This document shows, one piece after another, positions 62,456 through 64,000 of a stretch of DNA of 64,000 nt. Location: NCBI GenBank assembly GCA_047630275.1, contig JBLHVN010000003.1:186001-250000 (forward strand), in the 5' to 3' direction. Source of the stretch: GCA-2720865 sp047630275 (GTDB taxonomy: Bacteria > Bdellovibrionota > Bacteriovoracia > Bacteriovoracales > Bacteriovoracaceae). Under the pieces are notes generated by a model. It had not been told where the DNA came from, did not search any database, and was given only the letters and a program-made list of their open reading frames with translations. The stretch's first letter is position 1. Each line of letters opens with the position of its first letter. A program made the translations under genes and the position numbers.

Positions 62456-63460
62456 TTACTTGCTAAGACCTTCAGAAGTCTTTGAATCTTGAGGGCCTGT
62501 TGCGGAGTCTCCACCGGAGCCTTCTCCCCCTTGAACGCTTGAATCATTTTCACCGCTACTAGTTTCAGTGTCGATTGATTTTTGTCCCTTTGTTTGAGAG
62601 CGATCTAGCCCTTCAAGGACGCGGTCTTTTGATTTAACTGTGCAGTCTTTTGATACTTTTTCTCCTTCTACGTTTGAATTGATAAGCGTTGAGGGAGCTT
62701 CGAAACCTTCTGTGCAAAATGAGAACTGCGGGGCTGCGTGAGCGCGAAAGAACTTGAAGAACTCTCCTCTATTATTTCCGGTTAGGGCCTTTAATAAAAA
62801 GTTATCTGTAGCTATGGGGCTAAAGAGTTTTCCTGTGTTCTTGATTTGTTTCTTTAGAATCTCAAACACGCAGCTAAAAGAATAACTTGGTTCCATAAAG
62901 TCCCATTCGTCCTTACCAGCGCAGGCGCCTCCTATGGGATTAACTTTATTAGGGTCTAGGGCAAAGAGTCCGCGGCCACTTCCCTCTTTAAAGGATGGAT
63001 CAAAGCCACTTTGGGTGCGGGCGATAGTGGCCATAAAGAGGGCCCAGAATCTTTTCTTATCCGCTTTTCCGGCGCTTTTTAATCCGCGGCAACCAAGGTC
63101 TGATAACTCATCACTAGAGAGGCCTAGGTCATCGTTAATAAATTCAGGATGCTCGATCTCTAAGCTCTCCCCAATAGATTTATTCCAGCTCTCATCCCAG
63201 CGGTAAGAGACATCTCTTCCCACAAGGTTAGTTGAGATCTTGGCGTAGCCATCGTGATAGAAAGTTTTCTCAGCGCTCGGAGTTTCCGCTTGTTCTTCTA
63301 AGCAATGAACAGATTGCGGCGTTACCGCCTGTTCTAAATAATTATTTACTTGAGCAGAGCCCGGAATGCCGGCCCTTTTATCAGGAAGGGGCTTCTTAGC
63401 AAAAGGATTGCAAGCGGCCACAATTAAAATAAATGGTAGAATTAGATAAGCAGTTCTCAT
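62456..63460 (-). CDS. Lipoprotein with degenerate SLT-like domain
   Basis: 334 residues from ATG 63460 (a TTG at 63469 is less likely). Lipobox VAAC near residue 17. WALFMATIARTQSGFDPSFKEGSGRGLFALDP (~145-176) matches the lytic transglycosylase pattern IRQESGFDPxxxSxxGARGLMQL, but the catalytic Glu of QES is Gln (RTQSGF). A Ser/Gly-rich tail (~285-334) follows. Secreted and lipid-anchored; possibly a peptidoglycan-binding rather than -cutting protein. Cysteines at three sites suggest disulfides. Confidence 0.7.
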   Translation of the reverse strand: MRTAYLILPFILIVAACNPFAKKPLPDKRAGIPGSAQVNNYLEQAVTPQSVHCLEEQAETPSAEKTFYHDGYAKISTNLVGRDVSYRWDESWNKSIGESLEIEHPEFINDDLGLSSDELSDLGCRGLKSAGKADKKRFWALFMATIARTQSGFDPSFKEGSGRGLFALDPNKVNPIGGACAGKDEWDFMEPSYSFSCVFEILKKQIKNTGKLFSPIATDNFLLKALTGNNRGEFFKFFRAHAAPQFSFCTEGFEAPSTLINSNVEGEKVSKDCTVKSKDRVLEGLDRSQTKGQKSIDTETSSGENDSSVQGGEGSGGDSATGPQDSKTSEGLSK

Positions 63461-63511
63461 AGTTCTCAAGAGCTTATCGGTTAGTTGACAAATTTACTTT
63501 AGTATAAATAA

Positions 63512-64000
63512 TTACTGATACTTAGCATAGTCATACCAGAGGGACTTGAGCTCTTCGGCCGCTGTTCTCTGCTTAGCTTTAAGATTTCTTCTGTTTAGAT
63601 AATCAAGAACGCTCTCTACTTTTCCACTAAGCTTCTCTCTTCTTACCCAAACTGATTGAAGAAATAATCTTTCATCTTCAAGCCAGAGGTCATAGAAAAG
63701 TGAGATGGACAGAAGTCTGTTTCTGCCAAAATTAAAAGTAGGATGATTGGCGTAATCCATGTCATCACTGATGATCATGCCTGTTTGATCAAGGTACTCC
63801 ATGGATTTCTTAAAGATATAATAATCCATCTCAATCATATGGGGCAGCTTAACTCCGCCGAGCTTTTTCTCTAAATCGTATCTAACAAGACCTTGAAAAA
63901 GAATCCAAGAGATATACTCATGACCTGCGGCCCTTAGGGCCCAGTTAAGCTTTAAGGTCTTCTTTCCAAATGAGCTCTTGGTCTCATACTCTTCTTTCAT
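63512..64000 (-). CDS. C-terminal part of an unidentified protein (cut by window edge)
   Basis: The frame ends at 63512 and is open to the last base of the window. An ATG happens to lie at 64000, but it may be internal. The visible 162 residues are helical and charged (LNWALRAAGHEYISWILFQGLVRYDLEKKLGGVKLPHMIEMDYYIFKKSMEYLDQTGMI and SVWVRREKLSGKVESVLDYLNRRNLKAKQRTA), possibly the end of an acyltransferase-like (PlsB-type) protein. That is a weak resemblance. Confidence 0.45.
   Translation of the reverse strand: MKEEYETKSSFGKKTLKLNWALRAAGHEYISWILFQGLVRYDLEKKLGGVKLPHMIEMDYYIFKKSMEYLDQTGMIISDDMDYANHPTFNFGRNRLLSISLFYDLWLEDERLFLQSVWVRREKLSGKVESVLDYLNRRNLKAKQRTAAEELKSLWYDYAKYQ

Noticed and set aside
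1..64000. Mobile elements, integrase, tRNA, rRNA and CRISPR
   Set aside because: Read through on both strands for transposase-like or repeat-spacer patterns; none found. The polysaccharide and toxin genes could still be acquired DNA, but no border sequence was seen.

Overview
The window reads as the chromosome of a low-GC, motile, didermic bacterium. Sec and lipoprotein signal peptides, TolC- and Wza-like outer-membrane partners, a flagellin, a CarD-family regulator, many secreted proteins of unknown family and split TCA-cycle genes suggest Bdellovibrionota, probably the Bacteriovoracia branch of predatory bacteria. The taxonomy is inferred from style, not from a marker gene. No transposase, integrase, CRISPR array, rRNA or tRNA was seen. 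Coding density is high and most genes sit in tightly packed, often overlapping pairs.

Layout: (1) 1-1929, uracil uptake and salvage (uraA start, upp-like) and a flagellin with a terminator and a possible FliA promoter. (2) 2205-9282, a giant charged protein with a degenerate receiver domain coupled to a degenerate HD-GYP protein, a metallophosphoesterase, a small HExxH protein and secreted unknowns. (3) 9357-24806, a surface-polysaccharide locus on both strands: phosphoglycosyl transferase, GH123/DUF4091-like secreted protein, polysaccharide deacetylase, Wza-like lipoprotein, three GT4 and one GT2 glycosyltransferases, Wzx flippase, Wzy polymerase, Wzz-like protein and a short CpsD-like ATPase. 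Together these could build, flip, polymerise, export and trim a polysaccharide. (4) 24953-32257, two TolC paralogues with an unusual C-terminal extension, a secreted protein, and a secreted NlpC/P60-like plus beta-rich protein. (5) 32335-38734, housekeeping: uvrB, lysA, an S41-like lipoprotein, cysS, carD.

(6) 39482-51994 is the most interesting stretch. A minus-strand series runs: giant secreted kinase-fold-like protein, DUF4956 membrane protein, HlyD adaptor fused to a beta-propeller, TolC-like protein, VTC (polyphosphate-polymerase-like) protein. A divergently transcribed paralogue of the giant protein shares the upstream region, which holds a 9-bp palindrome. VTC, DUF4956 and CotH-type kinase genes are known to co-occur in bacteria; here they come with what looks like an envelope-spanning conduit. 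Directly after the paralogue lies a two-gene toxin-immunity unit whose toxin has a Sec signal and a colicin E3-type ribosome-cleaving domain with all four key residues in register.

(7) 52044-64000, sucC-sucD-ndk, an MBL hydrolase, a GYF_2 membrane protein, a BtpA-like/PfkB kinase pair, a candidate sigma54-driven small RNA of about 99 nt (58998-59096), YceI-like and QueD-like genes, and a run of secreted or membrane proteins of unknown function, including a transglycosylase-like lipoprotein lacking the usual glutamate.
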